From Odiellus spinosus (taxonomy: Eukaryota > Arthropoda > Arachnida > Opiliones > Phalangiidae), in the NCBI GenBank assembly GCA_963920705.1, contig CAWUCO010000284.1, positions 1,197,222 through 1,261,221 of the forward strand: 64,000 nucleotides of DNA. The letters are read 5' to 3'. Both the position numbers and the translations under genes were made by a program. Under the pieces are notes generated by a model that did not search any database, had not been told where the DNA came from, and saw nothing but the letters and a program-made list of their open reading frames with translations. Positions 32,205 to 43,099 of the stretch are shown piece after piece; the first letter of the stretch is position 1; every line of letters begins with the position of its first letter.

Positions 32205-32975
32205 CAAGAGTAGAGCTCGGAATCGGATATCCATTATCTTCCGTTATTCGTATAGACCACCCAGATGGTATGTACCCATTTCGCCCAAAATATTTCGCCC
32301 AAAATGATCTATTCCCATTTCGCCCAAGGCATTTTTTGCCCAAAATTATCTATTCCCATTTCGCCCAATCCTACTTTGCCCAATCGCTTTATCATTTGGC
32401 CCTAAATTATCTCTTCCCATTTTGCCCAAACTAAAAATTCCTTTTCTCAATTCGCCCAATCCCAATTTGCCCAATCGTTTTATCAGTTAGCCTAGAATTA
32501 TCTATTCCCATTTCGCCCAAACCAAAAATTTCTCTTCCCTTTTCGCCTAAAACGATTAAAGCTTAAACCTTTTAAAATTTAAAGTCTTAGTAGGCCAAAA
32601 AAGTGACTTTTATTTAATTTAGGTTAGGTTAGGTTAGGTTAGGTTGGGGGAAAAAAGTGGAAAAATGTGACTTGGGCAAAATGAGATTGGTCCAAATCAA
32701 AATTGGGCGAAACGAGATTGGGCGAGAAGACATTAGGCCAAATGGGAATTGGGCCAAATGGGAATTGGGCCAACGGGAATTGGGCGAAAAGAAATTGGGC
32801 CAAATGGGGTTGGGCGAAATGGGATTTGGGCGAAAAGGGATTTGGGCGAAAAGAAATTGGGCGAAATGGGAATTGGGCGAAATGGGAATTGGGCGAAATG
32901 AAATTGTGCGAAATGGGAATTGGGCGAAATGAAATTGGGCGAAAATAAATTGGGCGAAATGGGGGTAGACCTTTC
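32205..32975. mobile_element. Foldback element with minisatellite arms around a TTAGG run
   Basis: The left arm (32260-32545) repeats CCCATTTCGCCCAA-type units of ~18-30 bp. The right arm (32690-32970) repeats the complement, TTGGGCGAAATGGGAA. Between them at 32619-32643 are five TTAGG units, the insect telomere sequence. The left border GTAGAGCTCGGAATCGGATA resembles the end of family B, and family B in reverse follows on the right. The open frames in the arms are just repeat translations. Confidence 0.88.
32619..32643 (+). repeat. Interstitial (TTAGG)5
   Basis: Five perfect units. TTAGG is the telomere repeat of many insects. Here it is inside a mobile element, so it does not mark a chromosome end. 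Confidence 0.9.
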
Positions 32976-33345
32976 AGATATTTTAATTTCGGATAAATTG
33001 TTTGTAACTAAAAAATGAAATCTCTATATTCGTATAATTGTTAAAAGGTTTACCCGAAGATAATCGTTTGGCGCTTTATCTACGAACAAATTACTCGTAT
33101 TCAAACGTATAACGATGGATAAGAAAATTCTCGTTTCCAGAATTAGTCTAAAATATAAGAAAAATATTTCTAACTGACTTCTAATTTGAAGAATATAAAT
33201 AAAACGACGAAACTAAGATTTTAAATCATCTTTTTATTCGTTATTTTTCACGAAAATAAATTTTTAATTTTTTTATCCGAACGTATAACGCGGATAATAT
33301 TCTAAGATAAGGCCATTTTTGGATAAAAACGGATATGGATATGTT
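32975..33345 (-). repeat. Repeat family B, copy 2, inverted
   Basis: TCGGATAAATTGTTTGTAAC, ATCGTTTGGCGCTTTATCTA and GGATAAAAACGGATATGGAT are the reverse of 20935-20540. It is cut at its right side by the MITE at 33359. Confidence 0.88.
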
Positions 33346-33358
33346 CTTTTAATTACAT

Positions 33359-33695
33359 CAGAAGCCGATGAAACCCTCCTTTGAAGTCTACTACTCTAAT
33401 GTTCGATATAGCGCTCCTCTCTGTATGGGTAAAATTCACGATTTTACGAGATCGGAGGGGTCCTACTTCATGCCCCCTGTCTACGGAAAATTGGAAATTC
33501 TCTCTCTCCACAAACAACGACGGTTTTTTGACGAACTCCAAGGCTGCTAGAGATATTCGCTCGACGAACTTCCGCTCCGAAAATATCTACCGCTAGGAGG
33601 CGTACCAATCGCGCTTTTTGAAACTAACCCATACAGAGAGGGGTAGACAAGACCCGGAAGTAGTAGACTTCAGAGGAGGGTTTCATCGGCTTCTG
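33359..33695 (-). mobile_element. Second copy of the CAGAAGCC MITE, inverted
   Basis: CAGAAGCCGATGAAACCCTC to GGGTTTCATCGGCTTCTG. The interior matches 28902-29237 reversed (GGAGGCGTAC, TATCTACCGCTAGG). The right flank is an F arm, the left flank is repeat B, so the original left flank has been lost or rearranged. Confidence 0.9.
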
Positions 33696-33699
33696 ATAT

Positions 33700-33795
33700 T
33701 AGTCTGTAAATTTGATTAAAGGTGGATTAGGCCTATTTAAACGATAAGGAATCTTTAAGAAAATCACTTATTTTTAGGTTGCATTCTCCCTTGAA
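33700..33795 (+). repeat. Foldback family F, end of a right arm
   Basis: TTAGTCTGTAAATTT, AGGTGGATTAGGCCTATTTA and GGTTGCATTCTCCCTT match the outer part of F. Confidence 0.8.
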
Positions 33796-33799
33796 AACC

Positions 33800-34390
33800 A
33801 ACGCAACATTTATATTCAGGAGAGGTTCCAGTTCAGAATCATTGAAAATTGACTTCAAAATAATCTCATTTTGCTTTTGAATATATTAGTAAAATATTCG
33901 GGAATAAATTTAGAAAAATGCATCTTTCACGATCATCAAACCGTACCTTTTTCGAAAAGTAATAAGATTCAATTTTGAAATATTAAACTTTGTAGGAGAA
34001 TGTCAGTTACGACTCGAATCGAAAAAAAAAGCAAGATGTTTAGAACGAGACTGGTTTTGAAAAAATTTATAAAAGCTACGGTTACACCATGGAACCTCAC
34101 ATGGATAATTCAATCTGGTAAAATGATTGTTCGAATCACACCCTGGTGACAAAAATTGTCTACACCAGAAGTTTCTAGCTACCGATGCATGAGGTGAAAT
34201 ATTGATGGGGAAAAACTCTAAAGCAGACGATGCTCTCATGGATTACTTCCGGATTTGTATAGGTAAGGGGGTAAAATTGAAGGGTCGGATAAAATGTCTG
34301 GCAGCCCTGTTTGAAACAAACATCTTCAACTACTACAAATTGGGGCTAAAAATGGAATACCTTTTGAATTGGCGGAAATAATATGATTTG
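33800..34390. other. Unassigned non-coding DNA
   Basis: A 78-codon minus frame at 34003-34239 shows no family features. Nothing else recognised. Confidence 0.45.
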
Positions 34391-34391
34391 C

Positions 34392-34862
34392 CCAGATGCA
34401 AGTAAACATCTCCCACCTGCCACCTGCAAGTAAACATCTCCCACCTGCCACCTGTAAGTAAACATCTCCCACTGGAAAGTAAACATCTCCCACTGGAAAG
34501 TAAACATCTCCCACTGGAAAGTAAACATCTCCCACTGGAAAGTAAACATCTCCCACTGGAAAGTAAACATCTCCCACTGGAAAGTAAACATCTCCCACTG
34601 GAAAGTAAACATCTCCCACTGGAAAGTAAACATCTCCCACTGGAAAGTAAACATCTCCCACTGGAAAGTAAACATCTCCCACTGGAAAGTAAACATCTCC
34701 CACTGGCAAGTAAACATCTCCCACTGGCAAGTAAACCGCCCTATCTGCAAGTAAGCCTCCCCATTCTGCAAGTAAACCGCCCCAGCTGCAAGTAAACTGC
34801 CCCAACAGCAATTACGCCATCCCAGCTGCAAGTAAACCACCACCACCACCTGCAAGTAAACC
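34392..34862 (-). repeat. 21-bp minisatellite
   Basis: Unit AGTAAACATCTCCCACTGGAA. About a dozen nearly exact units at 34450-34720, with variant units (CACCTGCA, AAACCGCCCC) on both sides. Because 21 is a multiple of three, two minus frames read through it as GDVYFPV or FTFQWEM heptads. I regard these as passive. Confidence 0.95.
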
Positions 34863-35039
34863 GCCTTATAAAAGTCACACCTCTTACTGTTGTAAAGGTC
34901 GAAAGTGAAGGATGTTTACTTATAGTCACTTTCTAAGAATAAGCAGACACTAACGTGATTTTGTAAGTCACCATTCACCGCTAGATAACGCTTATATTGT
35001 TGCTTCGCTCTCCCAATTGAGGCTAAACAATGAGCATTA

Positions 35040-35388
35040 CCATTTGTACTTAAAGCAAGAATTCATTCAGGTATCCATAAGAATATGGGAGGGCCGCGAT
35101 TCAATAACCATCCTCCCAAACTTTGTAGCAAAAGTTCGTCCGCTTCGAATCGATTTTTCAAGTAAATAGCTCCTGAAATCTATTATTAACCCGCGCCACT
35201 AACGACCTTGACATAATATTTTGGGTAATAAAAATGGAGCCGACCGAAAAAAGATCTAAGCGTACAAATGTTGCGAAAATTGCAGACGAACTTTTGTTAC
35301 ATAGTTTGGGAGGATGGTACCAGAGGCTAAAGCTATGCTCCCATATTCTTATGAGCCTGAATGGATTCTTGCTTAAAGTAACAAATGG
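35040..35388 (+). mobile_element. MITE family G, copy 2
   Basis: Ends CCATTTGTACTTAAAGCAAG and CTTGCTTAAAGTAACAAATGG. Reverse orientation to copy 1, with the same inner blocks. It directly abuts the Polinton fossil on its right. Confidence 0.85.
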
Positions 35389-35410
35389 GCTTCTTTTTAT
35401 AGAAATATAG
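35234..35410 (+). CDS. Small basic-start frame carried by MITE G
   Basis: 58 codons starting MEPTEKRSKRTNVAKIADEL, with LGGWYQRLKLCSHIL later, ending TAG just outside the element. The first 45 codons agree with the frame of copy 1 (31579 down, minus) with few changes, and RSKR/RAKRK could be a nuclear localisation signal. It may be the left-over N-terminus of the parent transposon's protein. It matches no family that I can name; conservation may only reflect recent common origin. Confidence 0.3.
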   Translation: MEPTEKRSKRTNVAKIADELLLHSLGGWYQRLKLCSHILMSLNGFLLKVTNGLLFIEI

Positions 35411-36090
35411 TGCATATCATTTTGAGTCTTCAGCCCGTTCAACGCTATGACCTTGATCTCCACGATTTCTTCGTTCGCGCAATGAAACGAATGATTTTGG
35501 TTCCGGAAACGACAATCTTGTCCGATCCCGAGGAAGAAACTAATCAACTTGACCTAGAAATGTCAAAAATATTACGGGATAAAACTTTCTCCAGCGAACA
35601 AAAATTACGTTTATATTCGGATGTTTTCCAAAAATACATCAATATGAAAAGCCTGATCGAACCCCCCTTCGTTAACGTGAAAAATCTACCAACGCCGACC
35701 ACGCCAGCTAGTATCCCTACGCCACCCCCAACGTTACAATCAATGCCTTGGTTAACTCCTAACAATGCTACCATGTTTACTCCGACGCAGCATTCGACAC
35801 CGGTGGCGCTGGCATCCGCTCCCTCGATACCTTCTCAAACTCCTAAACGTTCGACGCAGCAGTCAGTCCAAACTAAGCCGGCGTCTCTTAGCCAACTCGC
35901 GCCTCTCGCGCAAGCATTGAGTACTCTTATAGCCACGCAACCGAAAGCCACCCCGCCGAGGCAAAGTACGCCCGAAAGATTGAAGGAAAAACAGCGCAGA
36001 TACGCCCGGGAAACTCTCGATAAATCGAACGAAGAAAATCAAGAGCATATCAAATTAAGAAAGAAACCTGGAAGAAGATGGGACTTGTGA
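35410..36090 (+). pseudogene. Polinton conserved Pro-rich protein (fossil)
   Basis: Begins around a KRMILVPETTI motif, followed by a helical stretch (LEMSKILRDKTFSSEQKLRL), then a long Pro/Thr/Gln-rich segment and a basic C-terminus. Proteins with an LVPE-like start and this layout occur in Polintons and adintoviruses. The role is unknown; it is probably virion-associated. Overlaps the next frame by a few bases. Confidence 0.6.
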
Positions 36091-36503
36091 AGATAAAGGC
36101 CATCGGTCGCTTTCTTATCTCCATTGGCATTATATTAGGACTTCCGTTATTATTTCATTTGACAGTTTGCGTGTTAATCGCGCTAATACCTGTTTTGATT
36201 ATATGTTTAATATATTCCAAGATTAAACACCGGAAATCCGTCGAGTGCGAATGTTCCTTATTTATATGTCTATATTTTCAAGATAACCCGATTCATAGGT
36301 GCTTTTATTTTATTTTTGCAATTTATTATCTGTTTATAGTAAATACATATTTAATTTTAATAAATATATTTAGTTTAAGTATCTTCGAAGCACTCGGCAG
36401 TTTCTTTCTCACGTTCGCTTTCGCGTTTCACGGCGCTTTCAATTCGCCCGAACACTTATATTGTTATTTTGTAAAAAACATGTTAAGATGTTTAATTCTG
36501 TAA
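36078..36503 (+). pseudogene. Small hydrophobic protein of the Polinton
   Basis: 141 codons, with hydrophobic segments at about residues 12-45 and again at 75-125. This suggests three to four membrane spans. It directly follows and slightly overlaps the Pro-rich frame. No family name can be given. Treated as part of the fossil. Confidence 0.5.
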
Positions 36504-36990
36504 AAACTCTAATAAAATTATTCGATACAAGAACCGTTTTCGTGATTCATTAAATGCACACACATATTTAACATTATAATACGTTTTATCTCTCAAGTTA
36601 TACATTTCATTTAGGATATTTTTGAAAGACAGACCGGCGCATAAACCGGTTAAACAAAAATCACGTGACCTCCACAGGTGAACGACGCTTTTGGCTGTAA
36701 CGACGTAGCGTTGTATTTCCACTTGGTGGTATATCTAGATAAATCCAATCCGTAATAACTCGGTTCTTTTCCGAAAGAGCAAAAGAAATGGCCGACATTT
36801 CGATCCACAAAAACGCCTACCCAATGTAGGCCGCTTTCGGAGGCAGGTTCCGAATTAATCACGAAACAATGGGTTTAAAGTCGGGTTTCTCGGGTAAGAT
36901 ATCTTGGGGAAACACTCCGACAAAAAAGGGTCGCGTTCGGGTATTGCATTGTAGAAAAGACGTTAATTCTTCGGTATTCATACTTTTTGA
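36500..36990 (-). pseudogene. Polinton cysteine protease (adenain/Ulp1-like) fossil
   Basis: The SGLHWVGVFVD and CSFGKEPSYYGL stretches, and the SFTCGGHVIFV stretch further on, fit the His and Cys regions of adenovirus-type maturation proteases encoded by Polintons. It lies next to the integrase, as in the family. Broken. Confidence 0.7.
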
Positions 36991-37103
36991 TCTTCGGGCT
37001 CGTAGAACGCACCTCTTATAACCTCACCAGTTCCATCCTCAATGACGTAAGCGGGTGGATTGCGATAGAGGACTTTCCTTATAACGAAGATCTCGTCCGT
37101 CCA

Positions 37104-37904
37104 TTAACCCGTATATCCTTTCCCAAAAATGCCTTTATCCGCCGAAATTCGAACTCGATCTCCCGGACGTAATTTGGGCTTCTTAATTTTCTTTTTCTTT
37201 TTCATGTATAACCGTTTCCAGACTAAATGCTCGTTATCAATATTCACATCTTTCGGCGCCATTTTAATCGTCGAATGTTTCGCTTTATTGTACCCTTCCA
37301 CCACTTTTTGCAAATGTTTCACGTAATTCGAATCGTTATTTTTAGTCATTAATCTAAATATTCGATTTTTTAAAGTTCTATTAAAGCGTTCGACCATACT
37401 ACATTTCAAAGTGCCGTAGCTAGGGTACCAGTGAATACCTTTTCTTTTTAAGTACGCCTGAACCGGTTTATTAATAAACTCCCTACCTTCGTCCGTATTA
37501 AAACGCGAAGGGGTCCGTTGTTTAAAATTGGATTCCAGGGCTCTAATCATTTCAGACCCGTTTTTGGTTTTTAACGGTCGGGCCCAGGCGTATCTCGATA
37601 ACAAATCGATGACCGTTAAAACGTATCGATATTTATTATTCCGCTTAACTAGTTTAGGTAGGTCAATTAAATCTCCTTGGAATACTTCATCCATCTGCGT
37701 GACGTAAATTTGATTCCTAGGGAAGTTTTTACGTCTGTTTCTATGTTTCGTATAGGCGGGTTGCGTTACTAACCAGTCTTGCACATCTCGTTTCGAGACT
37801 TTCGGGTTCGCCTCTCCTAGTTTTTTCGGGGAACCTAGACTAGCGGCGTGTTGGGGATCGTAATACACTCGGCTTAATTTTTGAGCTACGAGTTTCCCCA
37901 CCAT
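37104..37904 (-). pseudogene. Polinton integrase (fossil)
   Basis: Retroviral-type integrase. It has an N-terminal region, then the catalytic core with QGDLIDLPKL, YVLTVIDLLSRYAWARPL, FNTDEGREF and the GTLKCSMVERFNRTLKNRIF block, and a basic C-terminus (KPKLRPGDRVRI). In Polintons it inserts the element into host DNA. Part of the decayed element. Confidence 0.92.
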
Positions 37905-37941
37905 CGTAATAAGAATAACAATTATTTCAAAAAGTTTTTAT

Positions 37942-38658
37942 TTAAATATCGTACATAATTTCGTATTTCAAGTCGGTCGTATCTTTAGTGATGTCCAAGA
38001 ACAATCGCTCGAAATCCTCCTCGGTGTCGTCGTGCGTGATTTGAAAATTGGTTACGATAGATTCCATATTTAACATCTGAATAGCGCTAGCGATATTTTT
38101 TTCCATTCTTTCATCAAATTCCAGCGCGGTGTTTGTCGGGCAAGAACTATCGTGGGTTAATTTCTCGTTACAGGCTTGATTAAAGCATCCCTCGGTGATA
38201 TTATACATCTTCTCAATCACTTCTCGAAGAATCAGGTTTTTGAAGAGTTTTTTAATCGTAATTTTGGTTCGCGAGACTTCATCCAAGCTGGTTTTCAACT
38301 GTTTCAGGCGTTTCCAAGTCGATTTCTTGAAGGAGAAGCCGTTCGAGGTCGAGAACCAAGTCTGGTAAAAGGGAGAATATTTTGAGGAATCTCGATTATA
38401 GCGCCAAATGTCTATAAATTTGACACCATCCGGTGACACTATTCCTTCAATTTGATATTTATCCGGTAACCAGCATTGAAAACGATGTAGCGCGTCTTCG
38501 AAAAAGGCTTCAATGTCGTTTTCCCATAACCAGATGCTATCCCAAACGTTTTGATTAATCGTTACGCTACTCTTAGTATCGTTCGGCCGAATAAAAAGAC
38601 CCGAGTCGTTTATCCCGATAGTTTGTTTTTCGGAGAGGCAATATTCGTGCTCCTGCAT
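37942..38658 (-). pseudogene. Polinton protein of unknown function
   Basis: About 238 codons between integrase and major capsid. Trp-rich N-terminal half (VWDSIWLWENDIEAFFEDAL), Lys-rich middle, acidic C-terminus. Similar-position proteins exist in Polintons, but I cannot name it. Confidence 0.55.
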
Positions 38659-38850
38659 GGTGTACGGTTAGGATGATTTTGATACGGTTTTCCCGCTTTC
38701 TTTCCCTCTTATATCTCGTTTAAAGATTTTCTCAGCGCGTCAAAGTTCCATCGAGACGAAACGAAGGCTACGGTTCTAACATTATCGCGGTCTGTTATAA
38801 CCAAATTCAAATCTTTCTGGCGCGCGAGGTAAATATAGTCGTCCATCCTA

Positions 38851-40150
38851 TTACTCCAGCTTGTAAAGAATGTTTCGATCTTTCATGATTAATATTTGGT
38901 TCTCGAATTCGACTTGGATTAGACACGTCACTGATAAGGTTAATGGAGTTTTATATTTAATGGTTAAGCGTACGCTACTGCTCTGCGACAAAGAAATATG
39001 TTCACTCCCGGCTTTTTCCTCCACAGTAGTATCCACCAAAAAGAAAGTATTGCCTTTAGCGTAATCTTCGTACGTAATATCATTTCCTTTATTTTTTCCG
39101 TAAGTGTCCGTGGCCGTAAATAAACTCATGTATTCGCGCGTCCATTGTTTGTTATAGAACTTGGGTTGAAAGGCTTGGTCGGGGTAGTTTTTATTCCCTA
39201 CCGATAATTATAATTGCGAAATACACAAATGCTTAAAATCAAAGGGGTTCTCGTTTAAGGCGCCGTTGAAACCTGTTGTTTTTACGAACGATATTGTAAC
39301 TCTATTCGGGACACGCCCCAAGAATAAATTTTCTTTTACCGTGTCGCTATTTCCGCTTTCGATATTAAAGTATTTTACTACCGTTTGATTGATGGGATAG
39401 AGGCAGTTGGCTTTTTCCAAAACCATGGTGTGCGCTAACATAATATCGGGATTAATTTTAACTTTCCGAACATAGAGAGAAGCGTCGGTAATTATAAATT
39501 TATAATTAACAATAGCCGGCGCAGCCGCACCTTGCGCCGCAGCTGCTGGTATAGAGACAATCGGGAAACTATTCGAAGAGCGGATAAATTTATATTTCAC
39601 GTCAACGTTATTAATCAAAAATTTATTCATTTTACAGACGTCAAAGGGGGGCACCCCAATCATTACGATTGTTCGCGAATTATCGGTTCTATACTTTCTA
39701 TGCTTCATACCCGTATTATCGTCGTGAAATATATCATCGCTTGTCACGAATTTATCTTTGTAATACATTTGTAGCCGCAATTGGGTTTTTTTTCGCGTCT
39801 TCTCCGTAACTTAAATGCGCCGTCGTATAAGCCGAGTAAGGGAAAACAGTGTTCAAGGACTGAACGGGGGTATCATTAAACGAGACTTCCCCTTGAGAAA
39901 AGAGGGCCCATTGCGTTAGATTAACGGGGCCTACTTTGGGGGTGGCCGCCGTAATATCCACCCACGAGCCGTTGGCGTTTTGCTGTACCATTTTAGCTTC
40001 AATTTTAAATTTGGTTTTTGTTAAATCAGTGTAGTTTCCGTCATTACCCGGTATAAAAAACTCCAGCGGACCTCCATCAGTGATCGTATTAATCGTTTTA
40101 AACTCTACATCGTTACTTCATACGATATTGTAATTACTAAGGGGTTCGGA
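38851..40150 (-). pseudogene. Polinton major capsid protein (double jelly-roll) fossil
   Basis: Recognised from several segments: an N-terminal part with WALFSQGEVSFNDTPVQSLN, a central part with YVRKVKINPDIMLAHTMVLE and NPFDFKHLCI, and a C-terminal part with DITYEDYAKGNTFFLVD and QVEFENQILI. These match the order of the Polinton/adintovirus hexon. Builds the capsid shell in intact relatives. Broken into a few pieces. Confidence 0.85.
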
Positions 40151-40170
40151 AAACAAATCTAATTCCGACA

Positions 40171-40536
40171 TCATTCCTTCCATCGTGAAGACCAACTGGA
40201 AGCTAAATCAACTAACGCTCTTCTTTTAATCTTCTTCTTCCGACCGATTCTCTTTCGTTTACCGCTGCCATACTGCGCTACTTTATCACCCCCTTTGTGT
40301 AATAAATTAGAGCCGGCGAGTCTCAGATTTCTCTGGAATGAAGTTTTAGGATCCTGACCCGCTTGTATATCCCCGAACATACGGGTGCCTATACCCAACG
40401 CTTCTTTCCCTACCGCTTTAACAGCCGGTTTAAAAATCGATCCTATTCCGCGCCCCCGGTTGAAGACGGGACCTTGAAAACCGCCGCCGGCTTGTTGGGC
40501 GTAGTAGGAATAGTACGGATTTTTCCCCCCTGACAT
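40171..40536 (-). pseudogene. Small Gly- and Lys/Arg-rich Polinton virion-type protein (fossil)
   Basis: Starts MSGGKNPYYSYYAQQAGGGF, followed by IFKPAVKAVGKEALGIG and a strongly basic end (GKRKRIGRKKKIKRR). The layout resembles the adenovirus pX/pVI-like minor proteins seen in adintoviruses. Located between the two capsid genes. Confidence 0.65.
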
Positions 40537-40539
40537 TAT

Positions 40540-42226
40540 CTTTTTTTTTCGAAAATGTAAAATAACAACCGTTTTTCCCAGATTTAATGGTATTTTCGCT
40601 TCGGAATCTGTAGTGATATTAATATCAATCACGTTAAAATTAGAGACGCGTAGCGGGTAGTAATTGATCGGATTACAAATTATATTATGAGGTATATTAT
40701 CCTTATTGTTTTCTGGTCGACTAATTATTCGAATTAAACCGCCCCAAGCGTCACCTATAGACTGCTGATAGATGAGGTTAGTATGAATAAATAAACTCAT
40801 GATCCCCCTATTTATATCAGCCACGAATTGACCATCTGTATTATTAACCAGATACGTATCAATGAGATTATCGTCGAAACCTAACATCTTTCCTAACCCG
40901 GGGTTGTCTTTTCTAATTTTAACGGAAAAAATAACCAAATATTCTCGTTGTTCTAACGTTAATTCAGCATCCGGGCTGTTATTGAGTCCTACACCGCATT
41001 TAAGCTTCACGGTTCCGTTTTTATTATGTTTAAACGCAAAGTAAGGACGAATTCGACTCGTCTAAAACCGCTTCTACACTCTCGTACGAACCGCGCGTTA
41101 AAAAATACGTGTCAGTTTCAATTATAATCGTATCTTTATTCGTATCTATTTTAGGCACCGCATCATACAATTTCTCTTTATATCTAATATTGATAGGAGG
41201 AATCATTCTTAGATCTATTTCTGTAGCTTTGCGATCTACGGCTCTAAATGTATAGACTCGTCTATCAGTCAACCACCCATTAGTCTGCTCAGGTGGTATG
41301 CCTAATATATTGGCATACTGGGGCGGGAATTTGGCAAGGTTTCCGATAACCGACCCCCACCATCTAACGATGGTTTTGAGCTAATTAGGACCTGGGGAGT
41401 TCAGAAAAAATACTTAAAAAAATCTTCAACCATCGGAAGTTTGAGAAAATCGCATTTCAAAATTTGAAGTTTGCATGTTAAATCCCATAGATTCTAACCC
41501 AACCCAACCTAAAATATACCCAATCTAACCTAACCCAACCCAACCTAACCAAACCCAACCTAACCTAACCCAACCTATGGCGCATTCTATGGGATTTTAG
41601 CATGGGAATTTCAAATTTTCAAATACGTTTTTCTCGAATTTCCGGTGGTCAGAGATTTTTTTAATTATTTTTTCTGAACTCCCCAGCTCCAAAATAGTCT
41701 ATAACCATCGTTATTTAGTTGGGGGGTCGGTTAACGAAAATCTCCCCGGGAATTTAATAGCTACACCACTGTCACTCGTTTTAATAGTAAATTGTTTACC
41801 CTGGCCTGTGGATATTAAAAAAAATTTTACTTTGTCTTGCGAACCACTTTTTTCTTCACCCTTAATTAAAATATCTAACAATCGATAGTAGATATACATA
41901 TCATAATTTTTCTCACGCTTAAGCAAACCCCCTTTCTTCACATCCATTAAAGCGTATTTATGTTCGTAATGCGGGTCAGCGTACCTAACCGTAAATTCAT
42001 TATACCGATCCGTAATGTTATCCCATTTCGACGGCATAGTTATTTCCGATACACCCGCCTCCCATTTACCAACTTCTAAATCTAATGTCGCTGCTAATTG
42101 AGTTTTATAACTAGTTTTTGTATTATCAGGATAAATATGCATAAACGCGTTACTTGGTAACGTAATATAAAAATTATCCTCGCTCGGTGATAACATGGAC
42201 ATGATTAATCGTAGAATGGTTTGCAA
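40540..42226 (-). pseudogene. Polinton minor capsid (penton) protein fossil
   Basis: The N-terminal part (41756-42226) has the family pattern FYITLPSNAFMHIYPDNTKT and LDLEVGKWEAGVSEI. The C-terminal part (40540-41030) has NYYPLRVSNFNVIDINI and ending residues LGKTVVILHFRK. A 414-bp MITE lies within the gene (41333-41746). Decayed. Confidence 0.8.
41333..41746. mobile_element. 414-bp MITE with a 9-bp target duplication
   Basis: Flanked by CGGGAATTT at 41324-41332 and 41747-41755. The ends are long inverted repeats (~150 bp): the left has CGATAACCGACCCCC, CTAACGATGGTT, GGGGAGTTCAGAAAAAATA; the right has the reverse. The centre holds CCTAACC/CCCAACC repeats, like degenerate telomere-type DNA. 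A 9-bp duplication is the mark of Mutator-like transposons. Inserted in the Polinton, so younger than it. Confidence 0.9.
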
Positions 42227-42400
42227 TGATAAGCGGGGGCTTCATATATAGGTGGTGGGGATTCTCTATCGAGGTCACGGGTGCTTTTAACCTTTACCCT
42301 TTGACTTTTTTGACATTTCACCTTTCACCTTTAACCTTTAACATAACCCTTTGGTGTCTTAATGGCTCTGTAAAAACAGGTTTTTTCTCCTGAAGGGGGC

Positions 42401-43050
42401 TTATTTACTACTCATGTTTGTCTCAGTGGTACAAACCTCTTCACTGATGACGTCTTCACTATTCTTTTCTTCACTCGTGGAAATAAGGGCCACATTTGTA
42501 TCAAGAGCGTTGCTCTGAGGAGTGACCTCGGTCTTCTTTCTCGGTGGTCGTCCATCAGCATTCCACTTTTTACAAGTAGTAACCCAGTGCCCTTTCTTTT
42601 TACAATAATTACATGTATCTTCTTTCCTCGATCTCTGTGTACTGTGTAAAGACGACTTTCCTGACTTTGCCACTAATGCCTCTTCATCAAGCTTCTTAAA
42701 ATTCCTCTCATGCATTCACAACTGAGTTGTCAACTATCGAAAGTTTTCTCGTCCTCTTGTGATAATAACATCCAACTTGATTGAAAATATTCAAATTCAC
42801 TTGGCAGAATTTGTAATGTTTTGCATACGAGAATTAGATCGGGAAGTGAGTTTTGATTTTTGGCGCTTAGCCCATTGTTCAATTCGTTCCACAGAGTCTT
42901 TAACTTTGCAACATGGGTACTAACGTCATCGTCGCGCATCCAACTGAAGGCGAAGAACTCTACGCAGATCCTGAATAGCTGATCCTTTGACGTGGCTTCA
43001 AAATACTGTTTAAAAGCATCCAATGCTTCTGTTGCAGACTCTTTATCCAT
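42401..43050 (-). pseudogene. Copia-type gag fossil
   Basis: The right part (42730-43050) has the helical gag core (LWNELNNGLSAKNQNSLPDL, ILPSEFEYF). The left part has a zinc knuckle, CNYCKKKGHWVTTCKKW, typical of Copia gag-pol. No Copia integrase or RT is seen, nor LTRs. Broken remnant. Confidence 0.8.
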
Positions 43051-43099
43051 GATTTTTTGATATACTGCATCTGTTACCGAGCTAGAAACTAAACTAACT

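Larger units (their letters stand above)
35400..42240. mobile_element. Polinton/Maverick, incomplete and decayed
   Basis: Virus-like DNA transposon fossil. On the minus strand, from right to left: minor capsid, small basic virion-like protein, major capsid, an unknown Polinton-type protein, retroviral-type integrase, protease. On the plus strand at the left: a Pro-rich conserved protein and a small membrane protein. Packaging ATPase and polymerase are not seen here, nor are terminal inverted repeats. It is broken, with roughly half a dozen or more breaks, and old; a MITE is inserted in the minor capsid gene. The polymerase piece at 2.2-4.0 kb may belong to a relative. Confidence 0.93.

Noticed and set aside
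32619-32643. True telomere end
   Set aside because: Only five units, enclosed in a foldback element, with ordinary DNA on both sides.
32657-32948. Plus-strand frames rich in NWAKW or GEMG repeats
   Set aside because: Translations of the minisatellite arm of a foldback element.
33353-33596. Overlapping frames on both strands at 33.4-33.6 kb
   Set aside because: They lie inside a MITE with paired copies and lack conservation as protein.
34326-34855. Long minus-strand frames with GDVYFPV or FTFQWEM heptads
   Set aside because: They are translations of a 21-bp minisatellite, open in more than one frame and without a flanking domain.
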